From Chitinophagaceae bacterium (lineage in GTDB: Bacteria; Bacteroidota; Bacteroidia; Chitinophagales; UBA10324): a DNA stretch of 64,000 bases. Where the stretch lies: positions 806,001 to 870,000 of the forward strand of contig JADJAG010000008.1 of NCBI GenBank assembly GCA_016704325.1. Direction: 5' to 3'. A model generated the notes under the pieces. That model saw nothing but the letters and a program-made list of their open reading frames with translations, was not told the origin of the DNA and made no database searches. Within the stretch, counting starts at the first letter, position 1, and the number at the start of each line of letters is the position of its first letter. Positions 54,815-63,571 of this stretch are shown piece after piece. Both the position numbers and the translations under genes were made by a program.

Positions 54815-54870
54815 GACTTAAGACCTAAGACGTAAGACGTAAGACGTAAGACGTAAGACTTAAGACTTAA
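54815..54870. repeat. Heptamer array, eight GACNTAA units
   Basis: Eight 7-base units in strict register: GACTTAA, GACCTAA, four GACGTAA, two GACTTAA. In another rotation these are CTTAAGA, CCTAAGA and CGTAAGA, fitting the common heptamer of the window. Confidence 0.92.
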
Positions 54871-54945
54871 GACAAATAGCAATAGTAACAATCAATTGTC
54901 AATAGAAAAATGAAAAATAAGTTAAAAAAAAGGTCAGCGCATTTC

Positions 54946-55126
54946 AGTCAACGACAATTGAGTATTGAGTATTAAGTATTTGTGTAAGTAAGTAATGCAG
55001 CGTAGTGATTACAGAATAGCAAGTGATCGGCTTCGCCGCAGCAATTTAACCATTTAGCCATTTAACCATTTAACCATTTAACCCACCAACCATTGCTTGA
55101 AACAGGAACGAACTGTCATACACCCC
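54946..55126. mobile_element. MITE-like element C
   Basis: It begins with GTCAACGACAATTGAG-type sequence and ends (minus strand from 55126) with GGGGTGTATGACAGTTC, the same ends as A and B. Inside it has heptamers GAGTATT, GAGTATT, AAGTATT (54960-54980), degenerate GTAA units, the small hairpin TCGGCTTCGCCG and octamers of CATTTAAC type, then AACCCACCAACCATTGCTT, which is shared with A and B. A possible second left end occurs at 54733. No clear target duplication is seen. Confidence 0.6.
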
Positions 55127-55163
55127 AAAGTATTGTGCATTTATTAAGATACAAAACTTAACG

Positions 55164-55171
55164 TACTTTTG
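55164..55171 (+). promoter_or_regulatory. -7 promoter box (TACTTTTG)
   Basis: This is a perfect TAnnTTTG match 61 bases upstream of the T9SS gene at 55233 and shortly after element C. Confidence 0.5.
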
Positions 55172-55232
55172 CCGCCGTTAGCCGTATTCTTTTAATGGCA
55201 ATTGACTTTTTAACACTTACAAGTTTGTTCAC

Positions 55233-56852
55233 ATGTTGAAATCAGTACCACTTTTTGCAAATTTCCTGCATTTACAGAAGCATTATTTATTGTCAACGAT
55301 GGCAATAGTGTTCTTCACTTCACAATTATTGGGACAGGCACCGGATATTACCTGGCAAAAAACATTTGGAGGCCCCGGCAACGATGTAATGCAGGATATT
55401 TATCCAACTGCTGATGGCAACTACATAATGATTGGCCTCGCTGATGAAGCAGGTGGTGATGTTACTTGTGCAATAAAAGGAAAACATGATACCTGGGTCA
55501 TAAAAATGGCGCCTGACAGTACTATTCTGTGGCAGAAATGCTTTGGCGGCTCATTGGAAGAAGGTAACCCCAATACTAAAATTATTGAAACCAGCGATGG
55601 AGGCTTTCTCTTTCAAACGGAAAGTTGGTCTGATGATTTTGATGTGCTGGGCCATCATGGTACCAGTGATGCATGGACCGTAAAACTGGATGCAAACGGT
55701 AACCTGGTTTGGGCCAAATCATTTGGTGGCAGCGACTTTGATACTCCGCGGTTTATGCTGGAATTACCCGGACAGAAATACTTGTTGCTGTCGCGAACCA
55801 CGTCAAAAAATGGGGATGTTCCTTCAAACGAAGATCCTGATTTATTTGATGCATGGGTTTTCATAGTTGATAAAAACGGAAACATTGTCCGGAACAATAT
55901 CTACGGAGGAACAGGCGACGATGACCTGGTAAAAGCCATTCTTCGCCCCAACGGCACCCTGGCTATGTTTGGTTTTACCAATTCTACAGATGGTGACCTT
56001 GAAGGCTTAACAGTAAATGGCATTGACGGCTGGATGCTGGTAACAGACACCCTGGGTAATGTAATTTCAAGCAGGGTGTATGGACAGGCGAATGAAGAAG
56101 AAATTTTAGATGTAGTAGCTACTCCTGATGGCGGGTTTATCACCTTTGGCGATACAGAAGATCCTACCATAACTGTTGATAAAGGCTTCTGGCATGGCGA
56201 CTTTGATTTTTGGGTAATGAAACTGAACGGCTCAGGAGATTTGGAGTGGCAGGGAATATATGGTGGAACGAAAAGAGAACAGATGCATGAAGGTGCTATT
56301 TCCTCATTTAATGGCGGATATTTCCTTAGCGGATCAACACTTTCAACTGACGGAGATATTTTGAATGATAACAACAAAGCCAGAGAATACTGCCTGATGC
56401 ACATTGATATAGAGGGAAACTTCAAATGGAGTGTGGCAGTAGGCGGAAGTCAACCTGATTATTGTTACGCTATGCTTGATGGTGGTTTTTTAGCAGGTGG
56501 CGCTTATTCAGGCGATGGAGATGTAACCGACCTTCAGGGTGAAGCCGATGGATGGGTTGTAAAGTTTGATGTGCTTACCCAATTACAACAAATTGATGCA
56601 CCCGGCGGCTTATTGGGTATCTATCCGAATCCGGCTTCAGGAAGTGTTCGGATTGACCTTTCATCGCTTTTGAATCCAACCTTCCTGGAGATAAGAAATC
56701 TTTCCGGACAAACAGTTTTTTCATGCCAGCCAACCGGCAATGAAATAGAAGTGGACGTAAATAATTGGATGCCTGGTATCTATTACCTTAGGACAGCATC
56801 ATCTTCCGACATTAAAATGCAATATGTAAAGGCATTTGAAGTCTTACATTAA
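55233..56852 (+). CDS. T9SS-secreted repeat protein
   Basis: Protein of 539 residues. The signal segment MAIVFFTSQLLGQ lies after about 22 extra residues, so the ATG at 55299 is an alternative start. The body (about 38-450) has seven repeats of the kind TWQKTFGGPGNDV...DGNYI...GDV...DTWVIKM, homologous to those at 4759 and 29417. The end (about 460-539, IYPNPASGSVRIDLS, GIYYLRTASS) is a T9SS type A tail. Function is unknown; a beta-propeller is likely. Confidence 0.85.
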   Translation: MLKSVPLFANFLHLQKHYLLSTMAIVFFTSQLLGQAPDITWQKTFGGPGNDVMQDIYPTADGNYIMIGLADEAGGDVTCAIKGKHDTWVIKMAPDSTILWQKCFGGSLEEGNPNTKIIETSDGGFLFQTESWSDDFDVLGHHGTSDAWTVKLDANGNLVWAKSFGGSDFDTPRFMLELPGQKYLLLSRTTSKNGDVPSNEDPDLFDAWVFIVDKNGNIVRNNIYGGTGDDDLVKAILRPNGTLAMFGFTNSTDGDLEGLTVNGIDGWMLVTDTLGNVISSRVYGQANEEEILDVVATPDGGFITFGDTEDPTITVDKGFWHGDFDFWVMKLNGSGDLEWQGIYGGTKREQMHEGAISSFNGGYFLSGSTLSTDGDILNDNNKAREYCLMHIDIEGNFKWSVAVGGSQPDYCYAMLDGGFLAGGAYSGDGDVTDLQGEADGWVVKFDVLTQLQQIDAPGGLLGIYPNPASGSVRIDLSSLLNPTFLEIRNLSGQTVFSCQPTGNEIEVDVNNWMPGIYYLRTASSSDIKMQYVKAFEVLH

Positions 56853-57062
56853 TCATTCTGGCTGTATTATTGCAACATAGCTGCAACGGATTGTTTTCCT
56901 GAAATTAGCAACTATTCCTATGCCTGACTGTGAAAGTTTGGTCAAATTCATTATTCGAACTTGATTATACCTAACCATCCAAAGTCTTAAAAGCGTGCAT
57001 AATTTAGTAGCTACAGCCTCGTTCAGGAAGCGACAGCTTGCATCTGCAAAAAAAATGATATT

Positions 57063-59837
57063 ATGAAAAAAGTACTTATTTCAATTGGAATACTGTTTTT
57101 GCTTTTGATAGCAATTATTATTGTAGCACCTATTATCTACAAGGATAAAATAGTAGCACTGGTAAAAAAGTCTGCCAACGAACAATTAAATGCACAGGTA
57201 AACTTCGACAAGTTTGAACTTACCCTGATACGCAATTTTCCGAATATAACCATCTGTTTAAACGACCTGAGTATTGTTGGCACACAACCATTCGAAGGAG
57301 ACACACTTACGTATGCAAAGGAATTTGCCATCAGCCTTGACCTGATGAGTGTAATTAGCGGCAATAAGATCAAAGTTAAATCCATCAAAATTGATGAGGC
57401 GCTGATTAACCTAATGGTTCTAAAAGATGGCAAAGTCAATTGGGATATCATGAAAGCATCGCCGGCCACTGCTGGAGAAACAGCACCAACAGACTATCAA
57501 ATAGCTTTAAATTCTTATGAAGTTACGAATTCAGCAATCCGGTATGACGATCAGTCAAGTGGCATGCGGGTTACTTTGCAGGAAGTGAATCATAGCGGAC
57601 ATGGGGATTTTACACAGGATCTTTTTACCCTTTCCACAAATACCACCATTGAAAAAACAAATATATGGTATGGTGGATTGCAGTATTTATACAATGTAAA
57701 AAACTCCCTTACGGCAGACTTGGAAATAGACCTGCTTAACAGCAAATACACTTTTAAACAAAACGAATTAAAACTGAATGACCTTTCACTTGCATTTGAC
57801 GGATATGTTGCCATGCCGGGCAGTGATATATTGATGGATATCAAATTTAAATCAGGCACCAATACATTTGGCTCCTTTATTTCACTCATTCCTGCCATCT
57901 ACTATAATGACTATAAACAATTGAAATCTTCAGGATCAATGGCTTTTGAAGGATTTGTTAAAGGAACATACAATGAGAAGGAAATACCGGGATTTAATAT
58001 CAAACTGGCTATTCAAGATGGGATGTTCCAATATCCTTCACTGCCTGCTGCCGTAAAGAATGTGCAGGTTGATCTTGATGTGAGAAATCCGGACGGTATT
58101 CCTGATCACACCGTTATAAACCTGAAACGCCTGCATGTAGAAATGGGTAACGATCCTTTCGATGCGCATATGTATGTAAGTACTCCTGTTTCTGATGCCA
58201 ATATCGATGCCGCCGCAAAAGGGAAAATTAATCTTGGGAATATCCAAAAGATAATACCGCTGGAAAAAGGTACCCTTCTTTCCGGAATTCTTTTGGCCGA
58301 CGTCACAGCAAAGGGCAGGATGTCTTCTATCGAGAAAAAACAATACGAAAATTTTACGGCAGCCGGGTCTGTTGCGATCGCCGGCATGACCTATAAGAGT
58401 AACACCTACCCTCAGGGCATAACCATCAACCAATTCTTACTCACCTTCAATCCAAAAAATGTTACCCTCAATAATTGCGACCTGAAAACCGGCAGCAGTG
58501 ATCTGAAGGCCAATGGCACACTTGATAATTTCCTGCCTTATTTTTTCAGCGATGAAACTTTGAAAGGCGCACTTACCATTAATTCAACGCAGATTAATGT
58601 CAATGAACTTATGGCATCGTCATCCGAATCAACAGAAACAACTGCGACCATTGATACCCAATCATTCACTGTAGTGGAAATTCCTGCCAATATTGATTTT
58701 AGCCTGACTACAGCGATAGGCAAGGTGATATATGATGACCTTGAGTTGCAAAACCTGCAGGGAAATATTAGCATGCAAAAGGAAATACTTGAAATGAACG
58801 GCTTAACTTTTAATACGCTTGGCGGAAGTGTAAAGATGAATGGCATGTATAACAGTGCCAACCCAAAAGAACCGGAGATGGATTATAACCTGGTTGTGAG
58901 TAACATCGACATTCAACAGGCAGCAAAAACTTTGGAGACCCTGCAAAAGATGGCACCTATTACGGAACGATGTGCCGGAAATGTATCAGCTTCCTTTACG
59001 ATTTCAGGAAGTCTTGATAACCACATGCAACCACTGCTCAATACGCTATCCGGAGGTGGTACTTTAAAGACCGGAAAGGTGGTGCTTTCTAACTTCGAAC
59101 CGGTAAGCAAGATGGCTGATGTGTTGAAGATGCCACAATACAAGCAACTAACGCTAAATGATGTGAATCTTTCTTTTAAATTCAAAGATGGAAGGGTAGC
59201 GATTGTTCCTTTCGAAACCATACTGGCCGGAACGAAAGCCAAAATTGAAGGTTCGAATGGCTTTGATCAAACTATTGATTACACGATTAATCTTTCCATA
59301 CCCCAATCACAGATGGGACCGCAGGCAAGCGGTGTAATGAATAACCTGGTGGCCTCAGCAAATAAAGCAACAGGTACATCCTTTAGCATCCCCGATCCTG
59401 TTAATGTAAAAGTGCTTATTGGCGGAACCGTGACAAACCCTGTAATTAAAACTGGTTTGAAAGATGCGGCAATGAGTATCACTGAATCCGTTAAAGAAGA
59501 AGTACAGGCCTTAGTAGAAGAAAAAATTGAAGAAGGCAAAGAAATGGCAAAAGCAGAAGCGGATAAATTGATCCTGGAAGCAGAGAAACAAGCAAAGCTG
59601 TTACATGATGCTGCAGTGCTAAATGCTGATAAACTTACAAAGGAAGGCTATGCAGCTGCAGATAAATTAATTGCGCAGGCTAAAGACCCCATTTCAAAAG
59701 CCGCTGCTAAAGTTGCTGCCGACAAAATGAAAAAAGAAACGGATGCACAAGCTGCTCAACTTATCAAAGCGGCAGATGATCAGGGTAAAAAGCTGATTGA
59801 TGATGCGAAAAAACAATCAGCAGCCTTGTTGCAATAA
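57063..59837 (+). CDS. AsmA-like protein with an Ala/Lys-rich helical tail
   Basis: Protein of 924 residues with one N-terminal membrane helix (about 4-25, VLISIGILFLLLIAIIIVAPIIY) and a long periplasmic part. The N-terminal region (NAQVNFDKFELTLIRNFPNITICLNDLSIVG) and C-terminal region (about 610-780) are those of AsmA-type proteins, which form elongated grooves thought to carry phospholipids between membranes. The last about 115 residues (from about 805) are unusual: a charged, Ala-rich region likely to be helical (EEVQALVEEKIEEG, KAEADKLILEAEKQAKLL, AAADKLIAQAKDP). It may be a coiled-coil or lipid-contact extension. Confidence 0.85.
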   Translation: MKKVLISIGILFLLLIAIIIVAPIIYKDKIVALVKKSANEQLNAQVNFDKFELTLIRNFPNITICLNDLSIVGTQPFEGDTLTYAKEFAISLDLMSVISGNKIKVKSIKIDEALINLMVLKDGKVNWDIMKASPATAGETAPTDYQIALNSYEVTNSAIRYDDQSSGMRVTLQEVNHSGHGDFTQDLFTLSTNTTIEKTNIWYGGLQYLYNVKNSLTADLEIDLLNSKYTFKQNELKLNDLSLAFDGYVAMPGSDILMDIKFKSGTNTFGSFISLIPAIYYNDYKQLKSSGSMAFEGFVKGTYNEKEIPGFNIKLAIQDGMFQYPSLPAAVKNVQVDLDVRNPDGIPDHTVINLKRLHVEMGNDPFDAHMYVSTPVSDANIDAAAKGKINLGNIQKIIPLEKGTLLSGILLADVTAKGRMSSIEKKQYENFTAAGSVAIAGMTYKSNTYPQGITINQFLLTFNPKNVTLNNCDLKTGSSDLKANGTLDNFLPYFFSDETLKGALTINSTQINVNELMASSSESTETTATIDTQSFTVVEIPANIDFSLTTAIGKVIYDDLELQNLQGNISMQKEILEMNGLTFNTLGGSVKMNGMYNSANPKEPEMDYNLVVSNIDIQQAAKTLETLQKMAPITERCAGNVSASFTISGSLDNHMQPLLNTLSGGGTLKTGKVVLSNFEPVSKMADVLKMPQYKQLTLNDVNLSFKFKDGRVAIVPFETILAGTKAKIEGSNGFDQTIDYTINLSIPQSQMGPQASGVMNNLVASANKATGTSFSIPDPVNVKVLIGGTVTNPVIKTGLKDAAMSITESVKEEVQALVEEKIEEGKEMAKAEADKLILEAEKQAKLLHDAAVLNADKLTKEGYAAADKLIAQAKDPISKAAAKVAADKMKKETDAQAAQLIKAADDQGKKLIDDAKKQSAALLQ

Positions 59838-59993
59838 TGCGATTTTTAATAAATGCCTGTTTGTTCAGAATTGAAAACGATTTAATTTTTTCAATAAATA
59901 TTTCAGTCATTCGATCGAAAACGTACCTTATCCACATTTTTTCTGGATTTTTTCCACAAACATGTCTATTTTAAAGAGAATTCGATATATTTT

Positions 59994-60024
59994 TTTTGAA
60001 AATTTAAAAACGGATATACCTTTG
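59994..60024 (+). promoter_or_regulatory. -33/-7 promoter of glnN
   Basis: TTTG (59995-59998) and TACCTTTG (60017-60024) are separated by 18 bases, close to the Bacteroidetes consensus TTTG-N19-20-TAnnTTTG. The ATG follows 16 bases later. Confidence 0.65.
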
Positions 60025-60040
60025 CTGGCAAATCCCAGCC

Positions 60041-62236
60041 ATGACAAATCTCCGATTAAGATCCATTGCACGTGTTGCCGAACCCAGGACAATAGATTCA
60101 AGGCATCAAGGCCGTAAAATCTCAGAATATTTTGCTGAGAATGTTTTTACGGAAGCCGCCATGAAAAGCTATCTCAGTGAAGATGCTTTCCTGAGTGTAA
60201 TGACAGCCACCAAAACAGGACAGAAAATTGACCGGAAAATTGCTGACCAGGTCGGATCAGCCATGAAGTCATGGGCCATCTCTAAAGGAGCCACGCACTT
60301 CACACATTGGTTTCAGCCCCTCACAGGCGCAACTGCCGAAAAACATGATGCTTTTTTCCAGATAAATGCAACCGGAAAAGGCATTGAGGTATTTGACAGC
60401 AATGCCCTTGTGCAGCAAGAGCCTGATGCCAGCAGTTTCCCAAGCGGTGGATTAAGAAACACTTTTGAGGCACGCGGTTATTCAGCGTGGGATCCCTCTT
60501 CCCCTGCTTTTATTATGGAAATTGGCAGCGGAAAAACACTTTGCATTCCCACCATCTTTGTTTCCTACAATGGAGAAGCACTTGATTACAAGGCCCCATT
60601 ATTAAAATCACTGCACACCCTTGAAAACGCTGCTGTTGAAGTGTGTCATTATTTTGATAAGAATGTGACCAAGGTTGTGCCTACATTAGGATGGGAACAA
60701 GAGTATTTCGTAATAGATGAAGCCTTATATGAAGCAAGGCCTGATCTTGTCTTCAGCGGCCGTACGTTGTTTGGTCATGCTCCTGCAAAAGGGCAGCAGT
60801 TAGAAGACCATTATTTTGGTTCTATACCGGAACGTGTCTATGCATTTATGCTTGATTTTGAAACCGAATCCTTCAAGTTGGGTATTCCACTGAAGACCCG
60901 TCACAATGAAGTAGCACCTGCCCAATTTGAAGTAGCGCCTATTTTTGAAGAAGTTAATGTAGCCGTTGACCACAATCAATTATTGATGGATGTGATGCAA
61001 CGGGTAGCAAGACGCCATAAGCTGCGTGTGTTATTTCATGAAAAACCCTTTGCCGGCATCAATGGCAGTGGCAAACATAATAACTGGAGCATGGCAACCG
61101 ATACCGGCAAGAACCTGTTATCGCCCGGCCGCACGCCAAAAAATAATTTACAGTTTCTTACCTTTTTTATCAATGTGATTAAAGCGGTAAGTGAAGGAGC
61201 CGATTTACTTCGCGCTTCCATTGCCACTGCTGCCAATGATTTTCGGCTGGGTGCAAATGAGGCACCACCGGCCATCATCAGCGTATTTATTGGATCATAT
61301 ATGACCGACATCCTGAATGAGATTGAATCAAAAGTGGAGAGTGGAAAGTTTACAGAAGAAAGTGAGCAAACATTACGTCTGGAAATCCACAATAAAATTC
61401 CTTCGCTGATGCAGGACAATACGGATCGTAACCGTACCTCTCCTTTTGCATTTACCGGAAATAAGTTTGAAGTACGTGCAGTGGGTTCTTCACAAAACTG
61501 TGCTTCCACCATGACGGTGCTCAATACAATTGTGGCTGATCAGCTCATTACCTTTAAGAAAGAAGTGGATGGGCTTATTTCTAAAGGCAAGAACCGCGAA
61601 GTAGCCTTAATGGAAGTGTTGAAGCGTTACATTACCGAAAGCAAAAAGATATGTTTTGAAGGAAACAACTATTCCAAAGAATGGGAAGAGGAAGCTGCAC
61701 GCCGCGGATTGAATAATATAAAAAATACCCCGCGCGCGCTCGACTTCATGGTAACTAAAAAAGGTATTGATCTTTTTGTACGAAATGAAGTTTTTACCAA
61801 AGAAGAAATTCATGCACGCCATGAAATTGAATTAGAAAAATACATCAAGATTGTTCAGATCGAAGGCCGTATTATTGGCGAACTGGCAGTGAACCAAATT
61901 ATTCCTGCAGCCATTCAGTATCAGAATGAATTAATCAATAACATAAAAGGGTTCCGGGAAATCGGGCTGGATGAACGCCATACCGAAGCACAAAAGAACC
62001 TGGTTACGGAAATCAGTGAACATGTGAATGCCATTCTGAAAATGGTTCATGAAATGACGGAAGCCCGAAAAACCGCTAATAACACAGAGGATATCCGTGA
62101 CAGGGCCATTGCCTATTGTGATACCGTTAAACCATTCTTTGATGAAATCCGCTACCGGACTGATAAGCTGGAGCTGGTAGTTGATGACAAACTCTGGCCG
62201 TTGCCTAAATACAGGGAGTTATTGTTTTTGAGATAA
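60041..62236 (+). CDS. glnN: Glutamine synthetase type III
   Basis: Protein of 731 residues that makes glutamine from glutamate and ammonia; the large type III form was first described in Bacteroides fragilis. Motifs include GGLRNTFEARGYSAWDPSSPAF and the catalytic-metal region LGWEQEYFVID. Also seen are MLDFETESFKLGIPLKTRHNEVAPAQFE, the ATP-region INGSGKHNNWSM, and EVRAVGSSQNCASTMTVLN near residue 485. Length is as expected (about 730). It is not linked to other nitrogen genes here. Confidence 0.96.
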   Translation: MTNLRLRSIARVAEPRTIDSRHQGRKISEYFAENVFTEAAMKSYLSEDAFLSVMTATKTGQKIDRKIADQVGSAMKSWAISKGATHFTHWFQPLTGATAEKHDAFFQINATGKGIEVFDSNALVQQEPDASSFPSGGLRNTFEARGYSAWDPSSPAFIMEIGSGKTLCIPTIFVSYNGEALDYKAPLLKSLHTLENAAVEVCHYFDKNVTKVVPTLGWEQEYFVIDEALYEARPDLVFSGRTLFGHAPAKGQQLEDHYFGSIPERVYAFMLDFETESFKLGIPLKTRHNEVAPAQFEVAPIFEEVNVAVDHNQLLMDVMQRVARRHKLRVLFHEKPFAGINGSGKHNNWSMATDTGKNLLSPGRTPKNNLQFLTFFINVIKAVSEGADLLRASIATAANDFRLGANEAPPAIISVFIGSYMTDILNEIESKVESGKFTEESEQTLRLEIHNKIPSLMQDNTDRNRTSPFAFTGNKFEVRAVGSSQNCASTMTVLNTIVADQLITFKKEVDGLISKGKNREVALMEVLKRYITESKKICFEGNNYSKEWEEEAARRGLNNIKNTPRALDFMVTKKGIDLFVRNEVFTKEEIHARHEIELEKYIKIVQIEGRIIGELAVNQIIPAAIQYQNELINNIKGFREIGLDERHTEAQKNLVTEISEHVNAILKMVHEMTEARKTANNTEDIRDRAIAYCDTVKPFFDEIRYRTDKLELVVDDKLWPLPKYRELLFLR

Positions 62237-62246
62237 AATGATTCGT

Positions 62247-62278
62247 CCGGGATTTTTCTTTATTCAGAAAAATCCCGG
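62247..62278. terminator. Stem-loop between convergent genes
   Basis: CCGGGATTTTTCT (62247-62259) pairs perfectly with AGAAAAATCCCGG (62266-62278) around TTATTC. No U-tract follows on either strand, so termination efficiency is uncertain. It sits between the convergent glnN and propeller genes. Confidence 0.7.
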
Positions 62279-62341
62279 GCAACCCCTTAATGCATAATAC
62301 ACCTTAGCACCGTACTTATAAAAATCATCGCAGTATTTGCA

Positions 62342-63259
62342 TCAAGGTTTTTCATCAGGATACGTTACCACTGCAATCTTATCACCGAGAGGATTCACCA
62401 CGATACGGTAAAATTTTGCAACAGCACTTCCTTCAAACTCCGCAATAGATTTCCACTCTTTATCAATGCCGGGTTGAAACTTATATAATACTCCTTCAGA
62501 TCCCATCAGAAAGGTACCATCCGGCATCACGGCAAAATCCTCTTCGCCGGGCAGTGTTTCCGTAATCTCTGTTGATTTTCCTGTTTTCAATTCATAAAAA
62601 TTAATGGAAGAAGAAGTGGAGTCCTCATTAAACTGTACATAATAAAACCCGGTAGAAGTCTTTCCCGGCATTCTCACCAGGCAACGCCCAATACGCTCTC
62701 CGACTTTTTTTACCACTCCGGTTTTGTAATAGCCTAATTGCAAAGTCTGTGGTTCTCCCAAAACAAACATGGCAACCACATCATTATTTGCCCAGCAATA
62801 ATATCCTACCGGATTCAGATTTGGGAACAAAGGCAGGTATTCATCACCCGTCATTGCTTTGCTGAGCAACTGCGTACTGTCATCTTCTAAAACACGCACA
62901 CAGGAAATTCCCGACTTATCCGGCATCAGCATCGGAGAATATTCTGCTGTGTTGGGCGTATGAGTAACCTGTGTGGTCTTCGCAAACTGAAAGGTAAACT
63001 TATAAATGTCTGCCTTCGTGCTATCCCGAATAGAGGTATACAACATGCCGGTACCATCCGGTAAAAAATAAGGTTGATTATCATAGCCGCGCCAGGGAGT
63101 AATCCTTTCCGGTACGTCAACGAGGTACTTGCCTTTTTCATTCTTTGAAATGGATAGCAGGTAAATATCAGTAGCCGGCAAGTCGCTTTGCGCAAAAACC
63201 TGCGTTGCAAAAAAGAAGAAACCAGACAACTGTAACAAACCCGCCATAATAAACTTCAT
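62342..63259 (-). CDS. Exported TolB/PD40-like propeller protein
   Basis: Protein of 305 residues. Signal peptide MKFIMAGLLQLSGFFFFATQVFAQ, then repeats of the type QPYFLPDGTGMLYTSIRD, YSPMLMPDKSGISCVRV, EDFAVMPDGTFLMGSEG and RIVVNPLGDKIAVVTY, i.e. about five blades of a TolB/PD40 beta-propeller. No catalytic motif, lipobox or T9SS tail is seen, so it is likely periplasmic. It is convergent with glnN and divergent from acs. Confidence 0.75.
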   Translation of the reverse strand: MKFIMAGLLQLSGFFFFATQVFAQSDLPATDIYLLSISKNEKGKYLVDVPERITPWRGYDNQPYFLPDGTGMLYTSIRDSTKADIYKFTFQFAKTTQVTHTPNTAEYSPMLMPDKSGISCVRVLEDDSTQLLSKAMTGDEYLPLFPNLNPVGYYCWANNDVVAMFVLGEPQTLQLGYYKTGVVKKVGERIGRCLVRMPGKTSTGFYYVQFNEDSTSSSINFYELKTGKSTEITETLPGEEDFAVMPDGTFLMGSEGVLYKFQPGIDKEWKSIAEFEGSAVAKFYRIVVNPLGDKIAVVTYPDEKP

Positions 63260-63382
63260 AGTACCACTGATTTTAATGAATGAAAAATTTATGAAAGCGC
63301 TAAATTAAGCAGGGAATTGGTATTTTTCGTTGGGGCATTTTGGGAGTAGTGTTAATGAGTGAGTTAGTGTGGTGGAGATTGA

Positions 63383-63438
63383 TGGTTGAATGGCTAAATG
63401 GCTAAATGGCTAAATTGCTAAATTGCTAAATTGCTTGT
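63383..63438. repeat. Octamer array (TGGCTAAA/TTGCTAAA)
   Basis: Seven 8-base units in register: TGGTTGAA, three TGGCTAAA, two TTGCTAAA and TTGCTTGT. They are inverted relatives of the units of the following array, from which they are separated by six bases, so the two arrays could pair as a long imperfect hairpin. Confidence 0.85.
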
Positions 63439-63444
63439 TTGTTT

Positions 63445-63564
63445 CCATTCAACCATTCAACCATTCAACCATTCAACCATTCAACCATTCAACCATTCAA
63501 CCATTCAACCATTCAACCATTCAACCATTCAACCATTCAACCATTCAACCATTCAACCATTCAA
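63445..63564. repeat. Octamer array, 15 perfect CCATTCAA copies
   Basis: Fifteen identical 8-base units (120 bases) end only seven bases before the acs ATG. Complete identity suggests recent expansion and likely length variation. The frame through the array (a spurious protein of repeated FNHSTIQP) is not a gene. Confidence 0.95.
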
Positions 63565-63571
63565 CCCCCGC

